A stretch of 64,000 nt of DNA from Belliella alkalica (lineage in GTDB: Bacteria; Bacteroidota; Bacteroidia; Cytophagales; Cyclobacteriaceae): the NCBI RefSeq assembly GCF_022549785.1, contig NZ_JAKZGO010000002.1:237546-301545 (forward strand), written 5' to 3'. The translations under genes were made by a program, and so were the position numbers. The notes under the pieces were generated by a model, which ran no database searches, was not told where the DNA came from, and saw only the letters and a list, made by a program, of their open reading frames with translations. Below are positions 26,988 through 36,126 of this stretch, in pieces. Positions within the stretch are counted from its first letter, which is position 1; every line of letters starts with the position of its first letter.

Positions 26988-27986
26988 TCAAAATAACAAC
27001 CCCCTAACCCCAAAATTCCCATCCCATTCCCAAACAAATCCTTTGATGTTATAGGTATTGAGTACTTCTTTTACTTCTTTCAAATATGCGATTCTGGATT
27101 CTTCTTCAGCATTATCTGTTACTCCAAACTCTGTACACCAGAGCTCTACCTGATTGATTTTTGCCCATTCGGCTATTTGGGATATTTTATCATTTATCGC
27201 AATTTTATTGCCAGTATATTGATAGTCTCGAAGATTGATTTCTCCTTCGGTTCCTCTAGCCTTTTTTGATAATTTAGGCATTTCATTTTCCTGATAAGGG
27301 TATGGAATACCTATTGTAGAATTTTGCGCACCAGTCCATTCTGTACCTTGGTGTGTGAAAATGTACGGTTCATAATAATGAAAAGTGTAAATTAATTTGT
27401 TATACACAAAGGGACGTGTTCTACTCAGTTCGAATAAACTATTGTAGTTGGTCGCACCTAATATGATTGGGATATCAAAATCTACTTTCCGAACCTTTGA
27501 TATTATTTTTGGAGCGATACTTTCCCAAACCTGAGGGCTGATATTTGGTTCATTTACAATTTCTAAGTAGACATGATTTGTTCCACTTCCAATAGCTGAC
27601 AAAACCTTCAACCAATTTTTAGAAATCTCCTTGGTTTTTTTCTTTGCATTTTTGTCATCTAGATCATGACCGAAGTATGCCAACACTAAAGTGATGCCGT
27701 TGGATTCGGTGTAATCAATTATTTTGCGTAGCTCCGATAAAAAACACTTTTCGTTTTCTAAATAATGATTGAAAGCTACAGGCAGTCGAACAGATTCATA
27801 GTCATTATCGATCAAAATCTTAATGTCTTCTATGATTTCAGATGATAAAAAGTTTTGTTTTTCCCAAACTCTTTCTTTTCCTGTTAGATTTATTCCACTT
27901 GATATTTCTTGTGAAAAACACATCCTATTTCCATTTAACATAGTGAAAAACAAAAAAGATAATATATACAGATTTTTTTTAGACAT
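26988..27986 (-). CDS. GH5-family endoglucanase-like hydrolase
   Basis: 332 residues from ATG 27986 (ATG 28001 would add MSK-preceding residues that weaken the signal peptide). Signal peptide ending MCFSQ. A (beta/alpha)8 fold with acid/base Glu146 in LEIVNEPN, FHYYEPYIF after strand 6, nucleophile Glu286 in LWCTEFGV, and a closing GFVWEWDGNFG. These are the clan GH-A residues of cellulase family 5. It is divergent from an operon with a BcsB-like subunit and a processive GT2 synthase, the place cellulose clusters put their endoglucanase (usually GH8 BcsZ). The inferred role is editing or release of the polymer, which suggests a beta-glucan-type product. Confidence 0.8.
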   Translation of the reverse strand: MSKKNLYILSFLFFTMLNGNRMCFSQEISSGINLTGKERVWEKQNFLSSEIIEDIKILIDNDYESVRLPVAFNHYLENEKCFLSELRKIIDYTESNGITLVLAYFGHDLDDKNAKKKTKEISKNWLKVLSAIGSGTNHVYLEIVNEPNISPQVWESIAPKIISKVRKVDFDIPIILGATNYNSLFELSRTRPFVYNKLIYTFHYYEPYIFTHQGTEWTGAQNSTIGIPYPYQENEMPKLSKKARGTEGEINLRDYQYTGNKIAINDKISQIAEWAKINQVELWCTEFGVTDNAEEESRIAYLKEVKEVLNTYNIKGFVWEWDGNFGVRGLLF

Positions 27987-28075
27987 GATTAGAGTTTCCA
28001 ACTAATATTTAATTATTAAATAAGACTTTTTATGAAATTATTAAAAAAAATTGGTGATTTGTTTCTTTAAAATTA

Positions 28076-28106
28076 TTTTTTTCAGAGAAAAATATTGACA
28101 TATTTG
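28076..28106 (+). promoter_or_regulatory. Candidate promoter of the exopolysaccharide operon
   Basis: TTTT (28076-28079), 19 bases, CATATTTG (28099-28106); one mismatch in each box. The predicted start is about 13 bases upstream of the ATG at 28126. Confidence 0.35.
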
Positions 28107-28125
28107 TGCCGTTACCTTTAGCGCT

Positions 28126-29475
28126 ATGTTAATAGATTTACCTACATCAAATGAGAAAGTCCCACCTTTAAATCTGAGTTATCAACTTGAAAGAAAGACA
28201 TGGGATGCTGCCAATTACATTTATTGGAGCATAGTGTGCATTGTTTTAATGTTGTTTATTTTAGACTTCTTTTTACTTAAGGAAATATGGAAAACTACCT
28301 TTTACTTGAAGGTAGCTTTTGTTTCATTTAGTTTCTTAGCCTACGCAATATTAAGGCCAATCCTCAAGAATCCTGAATGGTTGATGTTTGGAATTTTGGC
28401 TTTATTCTCAGTTTACATTTTTAACATTATACATTTATCTACGGGTTTCTATGTGACTTTTTACTTTATTTTATTGGCAATAGTTACAGGTGCAGGTAAT
28501 TTCCTAGCACTATGGCGTTCAAAATTCGGCATCTTTCTTTTTCTTTATAATACAGGATTATTTTTATTGTTTCAATATCAAGAAAGTTTCCAAAGTTTAA
28601 ATGATAAATTGAGTCTAGGTGGCTATGCGTACTTTATGGTGCTAGTGGTTACATCATTCATACCTGATGCAAGAAAAAGAAACTACCTGGTAAATATCAT
28701 TCGGGAAGAAAAGAAGAATTTGGTCATGCAGCGCCTAAATGAAGATCTTATAAATGCAAATCTTCAGCTTACTGAATTGAAACAAATCTCAAAAATTCAT
28801 CAGGAAAAAGAAAAACTGGTACTTCATGATCTGAAAAACAAGATCAATAACATTATAGGGTTATCAGATTTGATAGATGATCATGCAGCACAGCCACAAG
28901 AAGAAACTCAAGAATACAATCACCTACTCAAGGAGGTAAGTCTTGACCTTTTGAAATATGCCAATAATATTTTTACTGATGATTCATTGGTTTCTGGAAG
29001 TCCGCTTAAAATTCAAATTGAACCTATTATGCTTCATTCATGTATCAAGCGAACTATTAATGAATTAAAACTCAAAGCGGAGAACAAAAATATAAATTTA
29101 GAGATTGGAGAAAGTGATCTCAAAACCAGAGTCATAGCAGATTTTCTTGTTTTTAAAAACAGTCTTGAAAATATTTTCAACTACCTCATAAACTGGTCAT
29201 CCAATGATAGTAAAATTATCATTAGATGGTTTAGTCACAAAGAAAAAATCCGCATCGAACTAGCGGCACCGTATGCAAAAATGCAGGCTAGCGATCTTAA
29301 TAGGATTTTTAAACCTTTAGAAAATTTCGAAAATCAAACAAGTATATCTCCACCTCAGGGAATGGGCTTACAAATAGCAAGAAATATGACAGAACAGATG
29401 GGGGGATACTTTAAATACCAAGCAAGCTTAGAAAAGGGTGTGGTTTTCAAACTTGAGTTTCCTGCTGCTTTATAA
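28126..29475 (+). CDS. Degenerate membrane histidine kinase
   Basis: 449 residues. Six hydrophobic segments between about 31 and 180 (a 6-TM input domain), a coiled linker, then the phospho-acceptor box with His234 in LVLHDLKNKINN. The ATPase domain is abnormal: the essential Asn of the N box is Tyr353 (NIFNYLINWS), and the DxGxG of the G1 box is replaced by ELAAPYA (378-384). Only the GMGL lid (412-415) survives. It is probably unable to bind ATP in the normal way and may act as a receptor or scaffold that is phosphorylated or read by another protein. It is the first gene of the exopolysaccharide operon, 28 bases before the BcsB-like gene, so a control role in polymer synthesis is inferred. 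Confidence 0.75.
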   Translation: MLIDLPTSNEKVPPLNLSYQLERKTWDAANYIYWSIVCIVLMLFILDFFLLKEIWKTTFYLKVAFVSFSFLAYAILRPILKNPEWLMFGILALFSVYIFNIIHLSTGFYVTFYFILLAIVTGAGNFLALWRSKFGIFLFLYNTGLFLLFQYQESFQSLNDKLSLGGYAYFMVLVVTSFIPDARKRNYLVNIIREEKKNLVMQRLNEDLINANLQLTELKQISKIHQEKEKLVLHDLKNKINNIIGLSDLIDDHAAQPQEETQEYNHLLKEVSLDLLKYANNIFTDDSLVSGSPLKIQIEPIMLHSCIKRTINELKLKAENKNINLEIGESDLKTRVIADFLVFKNSLENIFNYLINWSSNDSKIIIRWFSHKEKIRIELAAPYAKMQASDLNRIFKPLENFENQTSISPPQGMGLQIARNMTEQMGGYFKYQASLEKGVVFKLEFPAAL

Positions 29476-29503
29476 ATTCATTGTTTTAATCAAGTATCAT
29501 TGT

Positions 29504-31564
29504 ATGAAGAAATTATATACGGTAACAGTCATAAAGAGTATTTTACTTGTTTTTTTTGCATTATATGGCAATCAAGTTCTTGGGGATACCCAAGGTTTCA
29601 ATGATTTTGGTTATCCAAAACAAACTATGGCATTAGGGCCAAAAAATAGCTCTATATTTTTCTTTAAACAAAGAAATGATTTGCAACACGAGGGGAGCTT
29701 TGTACATATTGAATTGGTCGGATCAAAAGCCTTGGACAAAGACAAAAGTAAGATTTTGTTTTTCATCAATGATTTGCCGGTGTTAAGTAGCTCTTTAGAC
29801 GTTTTGAATGATACTTTGAAAGTTGATTTACCTCTTAGAACCGAAGATTTTGAATCAGGTTATTTGAAGCTTGAAATAAAATCTGATCTATTCAAATCAA
29901 ATGATGAATGTAGAGATTTTAGCGATCCTGATTATTGGCTGAAGATCACTTCACGTTCTCATCTCTACACTAATTTGCTAAGTCAATTTAGTATAGACAA
30001 AAAAACAAAGACGCTTGATGAGTTGATTCCGGATATGGAAAAGTTGGTCATTCCAAGAACCAGTGACCTTAAGCTCTCACAGTTTGCCTCTTATTTACAC
30101 TTTTTGTATATGAATAGGTTCGGTGTAGATTTGGCTGTTTCCTATTTAGATGAGATTTCTTTAGACTCTCTTGATCGTGCACTCATTGTTGGCGTTTGGG
30201 ACAAGCTTCCTAATGATTTGAGGCAGGATGTTCAAGTCATGAATGGCCAAGGTGATCTTAAGATATTGAATAAAGAAGTAACTGATTCATTGACCAACTT
30301 TCAGTACTATACCTCTAATATTGTCCTAACTTCTAGAGATTTTGATGGAATTGAAAAAGTAGTTCAGTTTTTATTCGACAAGGATCTTCTCAAAAGCACT
30401 TTTTCAGAACATTTGAAAGTTAATCAATCTCTCACTACTGAAGTGGACTTCAAATATATATTGAAACCTGAATTTCTTTTGGAAGAACTTGGACTTCAAG
30501 AAGAAATGATTTACGGGTCATGTAGGATTGTAAAAAACATTCAATTGCCACGTTTTCTTACAAATAATGATTTAAAACTACTTTCTTTTCAACTTAAAGT
30601 AAATCATAAGCCTGTTAGAAAAGGTGAGGAAGGTTATATCAATATTTATCTCAACAATAGTTTGCTTCAGACATATGCTATGGACGAGTCAGGCATAGTT
30701 GATAAGTTGATTCGCGTAAAAAGTAAGCCAATCAGAGCAGGGAGCTATTTTTCAGTAGAATATGTATACCTATCAGAAGGGAAATGTTGTGGTGAAACTG
30801 GTTCGGAATTTTTTGCCCAGATAGATCCTAGGGAATCAAAAATTAAGATAGAGTCAACAAAGAATCTTCAGCCAATTTTCTCTGCTTTTCCTGAGAACTT
30901 TTCTGGAAATAGAGTTCAAGTGCTAACCGATATCCAAATTACTAAGAATGAAATCCCTGCTATGTCTAATTTGATCAATCAGATAAACATCCAATCAAAT
31001 TTACAGGATATGGTCTATCTGCCTGAGTTTTTATCTCTCAATGATTCCTCTTTCCAAAATACAAACAGGAGCAATATCATTCTTATTACTCACCAACCGC
31101 AGAAGTATAATGTATTATTTGAAGATAATCAATTCATTAAGTTTTATAAGGATAGTATATCCTATCAATCAGATGAACTTGAGACTTTTTTCACTGTGAA
31201 TTACAATAAGGATTTGACTTATGCGCAGATTTTCAAAAGAAGTCAAAAGATGATCTTGATGATAGCCCATCTATCTGATGATTCAAGATCGTTATTCAAT
31301 GTCATTAAGGGGATTCATGATCCATACCTCACCAATTCAGGGAATGTGCTTTTGGCAAATGATCAGCATTATTACTTTTTTGATTTGAGAGATAAAGTAT
31401 CAAGTGATCAAAAGTCTGAGAAAAAGGAGATATTTGAATCCTTTTGGGATCAGTATAAGCTATTCATAATTATTATGCTATTGGCTTTAATCGTCGTGCT
31501 GCTAACTTATATTTTCAGAAAATCAGAATTGGCCAAAACTCAAATAGAAGATGCTAGGAAATAG
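29504..31564 (+). CDS. BcsB-like periplasmic subunit of a polysaccharide synthase
   Basis: 686 residues from ATG 29504; a longer reading from 29438 overlaps the kinase gene and lacks a normal signal. Signal peptide of about 27 residues (MKKLYTVTVIKSILLVFFAL), alternating beta-sandwich and alpha/beta segments, then one C-terminal TM helix (about 652-674, LFIIIMLLALIVVLLTYIF) with a short basic tail. This is the plan of the cellulose synthase regulatory subunit BcsB, which guides the nascent chain through the periplasm and anchors to the synthase by its tail helix. Similarity is in architecture and local motifs rather than long identity. The gene overlaps the next by 14 bases, so they are translationally coupled. 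Confidence 0.72.
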   Translation: MKKLYTVTVIKSILLVFFALYGNQVLGDTQGFNDFGYPKQTMALGPKNSSIFFFKQRNDLQHEGSFVHIELVGSKALDKDKSKILFFINDLPVLSSSLDVLNDTLKVDLPLRTEDFESGYLKLEIKSDLFKSNDECRDFSDPDYWLKITSRSHLYTNLLSQFSIDKKTKTLDELIPDMEKLVIPRTSDLKLSQFASYLHFLYMNRFGVDLAVSYLDEISLDSLDRALIVGVWDKLPNDLRQDVQVMNGQGDLKILNKEVTDSLTNFQYYTSNIVLTSRDFDGIEKVVQFLFDKDLLKSTFSEHLKVNQSLTTEVDFKYILKPEFLLEELGLQEEMIYGSCRIVKNIQLPRFLTNNDLKLLSFQLKVNHKPVRKGEEGYINIYLNNSLLQTYAMDESGIVDKLIRVKSKPIRAGSYFSVEYVYLSEGKCCGETGSEFFAQIDPRESKIKIESTKNLQPIFSAFPENFSGNRVQVLTDIQITKNEIPAMSNLINQINIQSNLQDMVYLPEFLSLNDSSFQNTNRSNIILITHQPQKYNVLFEDNQFIKFYKDSISYQSDELETFFTVNYNKDLTYAQIFKRSQKMILMIAHLSDDSRSLFNVIKGIHDPYLTNSGNVLLANDQHYYFFDLRDKVSSDQKSEKKEIFESFWDQYKLFIIIMLLALIVVLLTYIFRKSELAKTQIEDARK

Positions 31565-32396
31565 AAAATTCAACTTTCTTATATTGGTTTTTGTCTTTTT
31601 GTCATCGACGTCTTTTGCACAAAATCCTTGGCAACAAGACAAAGGGGAATTTCTTTTGTCACCTTACTTGAGCCATTACAGTGCTACAGCTTTTCGTAAT
31701 AGAGACGGAGATAAAATAGACTTTGAAAATCAGGGACAATTTGTCAATTACAACCCTAGGATATATTTCAGCTTGCCACTCAATGGTTACAAAGTCAATT
31801 TGTTTGGATCCCTACCTTGGTTTTTCAATCAATATGAGGATGATAATTTGAGACAACAAAATCGTGACTTGGGAGATATTGAACTTGGCGCAAGGTTTCA
31901 TTTGGGAAAAGTGAAAATGCATTACTTGATGGCGAGTGTCACCACATTTATTCCTGCATATAACAACAACCAATTGCCTTATACTGGTTTTGGGAGGTTC
32001 GGAATGGAAGGTAGGATGATTTTGAGTGGGAACTCACCTTGGATAGGAGAGAGTAATAATTTTCACAAAATAGAACTTGGCTACAGGTATTTCTTCCCAA
32101 GTGATCCAGGTCAGATTCGTGTTTTTTCATCGAAAGGAATTCGAATAATTGACAAGTTTGTCCTTTTGGGAGAGATAGATGCTATATTTTCTTTTAGCAA
32201 TGACAGTGATTTTTTTGAAAACAACTTACAGTTGGTCTCGGATTTTTCAGTGATCAAAGCGACTGCGAATATTGGGTATGAATTTACTCCGAAATTCTCT
32301 CTCTATGGAGGTTTGTTTCATGATGTTTTGAACAGAAACTCGGGTATAGGCAGTGGATTTCAAATATTTTCTGTAATCAGATTCGATAAAAAATGA
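31551..32396 (+). CDS. Predicted outer-membrane beta-barrel protein
   Basis: 281 residues. Signal peptide ending TSFAQ (about 1-24). The mature part alternates hydrophobic and polar residues with many aromatic girdle residues (YNPRIYFSLP, VNLFGSLPWFF, HKIELGYRYFF, ATANIGYEF) and ends in FSVIRFDKK, as in small outer-membrane barrels. It is in the position of an outer-membrane export or anchoring component of the polysaccharide machinery. It is much shorter than BcsC and has no TPR region. It overlaps the BcsB-like gene upstream and the GT2 gene downstream, strong evidence for coupled production. Confidence 0.7.
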   Translation: MLGNRKFNFLILVFVFLSSTSFAQNPWQQDKGEFLLSPYLSHYSATAFRNRDGDKIDFENQGQFVNYNPRIYFSLPLNGYKVNLFGSLPWFFNQYEDDNLRQQNRDLGDIELGARFHLGKVKMHYLMASVTTFIPAYNNNQLPYTGFGRFGMEGRMILSGNSPWIGESNNFHKIELGYRYFFPSDPGQIRVFSSKGIRIIDKFVLLGEIDAIFSFSNDSDFFENNLQLVSDFSVIKATANIGYEFTPKFSLYGGLFHDVLNRNSGIGSGFQIFSVIRFDKK

Positions 32397-34300
32397 TGGA
32401 AAATCGGGAGTATTACAGAAAATCGCTTTTCCAAGAAAAGGGAAAATTAAGCCAAAAAAAGATCTATAGAGTAGAAGAGCTTGAGAAAAGTCTCAATAAA
32501 AGCTTTCTCAGGATTGTATTGAACTATGGCTATTTGAGTAGAAGGGCTTGGAAAAATATTCTGCTAGAAGAAGGGATTGAACTTTACAATTTCGATTTTG
32601 ACAACTTGGTTCAGATTCCTAAGCAAGAAATCATCAAGGAGAATCTACATAAATTTCTTGATGCATTGGCTTTCCCTTTGGTTCAGACTGAGGATTATTT
32701 GGAGATAGTCATCGCTGATCCTTCTGATAGTATTAATATCAATCAGGTTGAAGGGATTTTGGGACAAAAAGTCGATAAATTCCATGTAGCCGAAGATATG
32801 GATATTCTAAAAGCACTCCATATCACATATGGGCTTGATTATCTTGACAAGGCTGTTTTTGGGATTTATGACAGCGATCGTGAAAGTTGTGCCATCGAGA
32901 CATTTACCAAACCTCAGCTAATTGCCATTGGATTGACACTAGCTGTTGGGGTCTTGTTTTTTTATTTTTTTCCAATCAATACAGCTATTACACTCAACTT
33001 GATTTTGAATTTTCTGCTGTTTTTTTCCATTAGTTTTAAGTTTCTCTTGACCTTGTATGGTTCCAAGATGGAGACTGCACGGAAAATATCAAAAGCCGAA
33101 TTGGATGCGATCGATGATGATGAATTGCCATTTTATACGATTCTGTTGCCTGTATTCAAAGAGTCAGAAGTCATTCACAAATTGGTATGGAATCTGAAAA
33201 ACCTGGATTATCCACTTGAGAAACTTGACATCAAACTTCTGATAGAGTCTGATGATGCAATGACCTACAATGCTGTAAAGGAAATGGATTTCCCTTGTGT
33301 TTTCGAACCTTTGATCATTCCCTATGCACAGCCAAAGACAAAACCCAAAGCCTGTAACTATGGGCTGTATTTCAGTAAGGGGAAATACCTGACCATATAT
33401 GATGCTGAGGATATCCCTGACAACAATCAGTTGAAAATGGTTTATGCTCTTTTCAAAAAAATCTCAGACCAGTATGTGGTCGTGCAATGTGCCTTGAACT
33501 ATTTCAACAAAAAGGAGAATTTGCTGACGAGGCTTTTCACTTTGGAATACTCTTATTGGTTTGACTACATGCTTCCTGGATTGGATAATCTTGACGTACC
33601 GATTCCATTGGGAGGGACGAGCAATCACTTTAGGTTTGATAAATTAATGGAACTGGGCGGATGGGATGGATTCAATGTGACTGAGGATGCTGACTTGGGA
33701 CTTCGGGCTTATGCAAAATCCTATAAAGTAACAGTTTTGGACTCCACCACTTTGGAGGAGGCAAACAATGATTTTTTCAATTGGATCAGACAGCGGTCAA
33801 GGTGGATCAAAGGTTACATGCAAACGTACTTGGTTCACATGCGAAATCCGATCAAACTGTACAAAAAGATCGGTTTGAAAGGTTTCTTTGGCTTTCAATT
33901 TTTCATTGGAGGTACGTTCTTTACATTTCTTGTTTATCCTATTTTATTGACCTTTTTGGTTTTTATTCTTTTTCTTCATACTGGTTGGTTGAATTATATA
34001 GTGTTTTGGAATGATGGTGATATAAGTCAAGGGCTACTAGATTCCATTTCTATTTTTTTTCCAGATTGGCTTGTAGTTGTAGCAATTTTCAATTTTACTG
34101 TTGGAAATCTGATGATGATCTATGTCAACATGATAGCAGTATTCAGAAGGCGATCTTACCCTTTGATTTTGTATGCATTGGTCAATCCGTTCTATTGGTT
34201 GATGCATTCCATTTCTGCCTACAAGGGATTAATTCAATTGATCACAAAGCCATTCTATTGGGAGAAAACCAATCACGGCTTAACTAAAGGGTCTAAATAA
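32393..34300 (+). CDS. Processive GT2 synthase with N-terminal GspE/MshEN-like domain
   Basis: 635 residues. Residues about 40-150 match the GspE N-terminal/MshEN fold (GYLSRRAWKNIL..., then IADPSDSININQ, VAEDMDILKALHITYG). Two TM helices (about 175-220) precede a family 2 catalytic domain with D287 in ESDDA, DxD-like YDAED (336-340), TEDADLG (430-436) and the processive-synthase motif RQRSRW (466-471). Four or so TM helices follow (about 500-610). Unlike BcsA there is no PilZ domain. NfrB of E. coli also joins GT2 and MshEN, but with MshEN at the C-terminus. MshEN domains can bind cyclic di-GMP; the RLG consensus is not kept here, so binding is doubtful. ATG 32396 is an alternative start. 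Confidence 0.85.
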   Translation: MMENREYYRKSLFQEKGKLSQKKIYRVEELEKSLNKSFLRIVLNYGYLSRRAWKNILLEEGIELYNFDFDNLVQIPKQEIIKENLHKFLDALAFPLVQTEDYLEIVIADPSDSININQVEGILGQKVDKFHVAEDMDILKALHITYGLDYLDKAVFGIYDSDRESCAIETFTKPQLIAIGLTLAVGVLFFYFFPINTAITLNLILNFLLFFSISFKFLLTLYGSKMETARKISKAELDAIDDDELPFYTILLPVFKESEVIHKLVWNLKNLDYPLEKLDIKLLIESDDAMTYNAVKEMDFPCVFEPLIIPYAQPKTKPKACNYGLYFSKGKYLTIYDAEDIPDNNQLKMVYALFKKISDQYVVVQCALNYFNKKENLLTRLFTLEYSYWFDYMLPGLDNLDVPIPLGGTSNHFRFDKLMELGGWDGFNVTEDADLGLRAYAKSYKVTVLDSTTLEEANNDFFNWIRQRSRWIKGYMQTYLVHMRNPIKLYKKIGLKGFFGFQFFIGGTFFTFLVYPILLTFLVFILFLHTGWLNYIVFWNDGDISQGLLDSISIFFPDWLVVVAIFNFTVGNLMMIYVNMIAVFRRRSYPLILYALVNPFYWLMHSISAYKGLIQLITKPFYWEKTNHGLTKGSK

Positions 34301-34308
34301 GGTTGGAT

Positions 34309-35850
34309 ATGAAAAAGCAATCGATCATATATGCAATTTGCTGGCTGTTGTTTTCTTCAGCTTATTTCCTCCTGAGTCTTTGGCTTCAAAGTAGAGGCTT
34401 TTATAACCTAGAGGCATATTTCATAGAATATAAAACAGTTTTGATTTCTAGATATGAAGAAGGATTTCTTAGGACATTTTTCTTTACCAAACCAATAATA
34501 TTATTTTTGGGATCCTTGTTAATATCATTTATAAAGCAAAGCCAAAGTACCTATATTCTAAATGCAATTATAATAGGAGGACTAACAAACCACCTTTTTT
34601 TGAAAGGATTAAAGAGAAAATTGAGTATAAAAGTATTTTTGATTTATGTTCTTCTCAGTCCAATAATCATTTATTCAGGTGTTTCTGGAGGAAGTACTGC
34701 ATTGTATCTTATATTCTATTTTGTGTTTTTCACTTTATTGTTTAAGTATAGTAAATCTTATTCAGTCTTTCATCTAACACTGCTTAGTCTTTTGCTAGGG
34801 GTTTTTGTATTGTTTGATTTAGAATTGCTCAAATTTCTTCTGCTATTGATTCCTGTTTTCTTTTTTGTGAATTTCTCCAAAGCAAAAGGAATAAGTGGCA
34901 ATTTCTACTACCGTGCATCCATTATCTTCAGCAATGGTTCTCAGCGTAGGAAATTTTTCACCGGCTTCTTTTCATCAATATTCATAGTAGCATTTATTCC
35001 TTTGATGACTATTTTGATTTATTTAGTTATCAATAAGATCTTTGCAGGTAGTTTTTTATATTTCATGGATGGAGTAGGGGATCAGTGGAGTAGCTATTCC
35101 ACTCTTTATCCTTTGCTGTATGAAGATAACTACATTTGGAATGTAATAGCAGAAAATACACGTTCATTTATCATTCCTTTGGCGCTAGTTTCTTGTTTGA
35201 TAGTTTTTAATCTTTTTGATTTTGAAGGATCCGTTGCCAAAAACGCCCTTATTTTGTTAGGGATACTTTACTGTTTTTCTGAAATTGCAGAAAATAGAAT
35301 TGATAACCTCAATCTAAATGTTTTATCTTTGATTACAGCAATTGGTCTTGCCGTGGTGTTTTACAATCATGATAAAGAAAAAGTAGAAAAACCATTTAAA
35401 ATAGTACTAGGTTTTATTATTCCTTTTATTTTGATTTTTTTGGAAGTTATTTATTTCAAATATTCTGTCAACTATAACGAAAGGCTTTATTATCAATCTG
35501 TGATTGAAAAAAATGATAATGAACATTTTACTTCTCTCAAGAACCTTTCTTCTTCATTAAAAGATCAGGAAAAAGGGAGGGTATTAGTGGATGATGCTAT
35601 TTACTTTGCCTCTCTGACCGATCTGAATTCGGAATTTACTTGGGAAGGGCATTTTAGTCCTAATTTTTTAGCAGCTATGCAGCTTCCGCAGATTTACGCT
35701 GATTACATTATCGTTAGCAAGCCAGCATTTTTGCTTTATCCCAACGATGTTGTTGCAGCTTCCTTGAGACGGCTTGAGCATTTTGGGATATCATTGGATA
35801 CAGAGATTTTATATGAAGATAAATTCTCGATGTTGTTGAAGGTAAAATAA
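34309..35850 (+). CDS. Polytopic membrane protein of the exopolysaccharide operon
   Basis: 513 residues from ATG 34309 (a TTG at 34303 is the other option), 8 bases after the GT2 stop. About ten to eleven hydrophobic helices (roughly 8-400) are followed by a soluble C-terminal domain of about 110 residues containing GRVLVDDAIYFASL and DYIIVSKPAFLL. The plan, many helices plus a small alpha/beta tail, recalls GT-C type glycosyltransferases and lipid-linked sugar enzymes, but no DxD or other signature is evident in the first loop. I do not recognise the family. Operon position suggests export or decoration of the polymer. Confidence 0.6.
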   Translation: MKKQSIIYAICWLLFSSAYFLLSLWLQSRGFYNLEAYFIEYKTVLISRYEEGFLRTFFFTKPIILFLGSLLISFIKQSQSTYILNAIIIGGLTNHLFLKGLKRKLSIKVFLIYVLLSPIIIYSGVSGGSTALYLIFYFVFFTLLFKYSKSYSVFHLTLLSLLLGVFVLFDLELLKFLLLLIPVFFFVNFSKAKGISGNFYYRASIIFSNGSQRRKFFTGFFSSIFIVAFIPLMTILIYLVINKIFAGSFLYFMDGVGDQWSSYSTLYPLLYEDNYIWNVIAENTRSFIIPLALVSCLIVFNLFDFEGSVAKNALILLGILYCFSEIAENRIDNLNLNVLSLITAIGLAVVFYNHDKEKVEKPFKIVLGFIIPFILIFLEVIYFKYSVNYNERLYYQSVIEKNDNEHFTSLKNLSSSLKDQEKGRVLVDDAIYFASLTDLNSEFTWEGHFSPNFLAAMQLPQIYADYIIVSKPAFLLYPNDVVAASLRRLEHFGISLDTEILYEDKFSMLLKVK

Positions 35851-35929
35851 CAAAGGAGTGTTTAAATAATATGATTATCTACTTCTTTTCCAGTAGCTTA
35901 TAATCCTGGTGTTAATGTTTGATTTAGAT

Positions 35930-35980
35930 CAATATCAATTAATATCTAATATCTATCAATATCCAATATCAATTAATATC
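35930..35980. repeat. AT-rich direct repeat in the 35851-36126 spacer
   Basis: CAATATCAATTAATATC occurs exactly at 35930-35946 and 35964-35980 (34-base period) within a run of ATC/AATATC words. The spacer of 276 bases has no gene. A CGATTGTCAACTGTCGATG stretch lies near 36038-36056. Confidence 0.6.
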
Positions 35981-36126
35981 GTATCTAAGCTAAATCAGGC
36001 TTTTCTCTAATTAGATATATACCCTAACTTCAATGCTATCGATTGTCAACTGTCGATGATTTTAAATTTTGTATCTTGATCAAATAAAGGCACATCTAAG
36101 GAGCTTTCAATCTGCGTAATTTATAC

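Noticed and set aside
29438..29503. Upstream start for the BcsB-like protein
   Set aside because: The extension overlaps the kinase gene and adds a hydrophobic stretch before a good signal peptide at 29504.
32393..34300. Naming the GT2 gene bcsA (cellulose synthase)
   Set aside because: PilZ is missing, an MshEN-like domain is present, and the product sugar cannot be read from the sequence.
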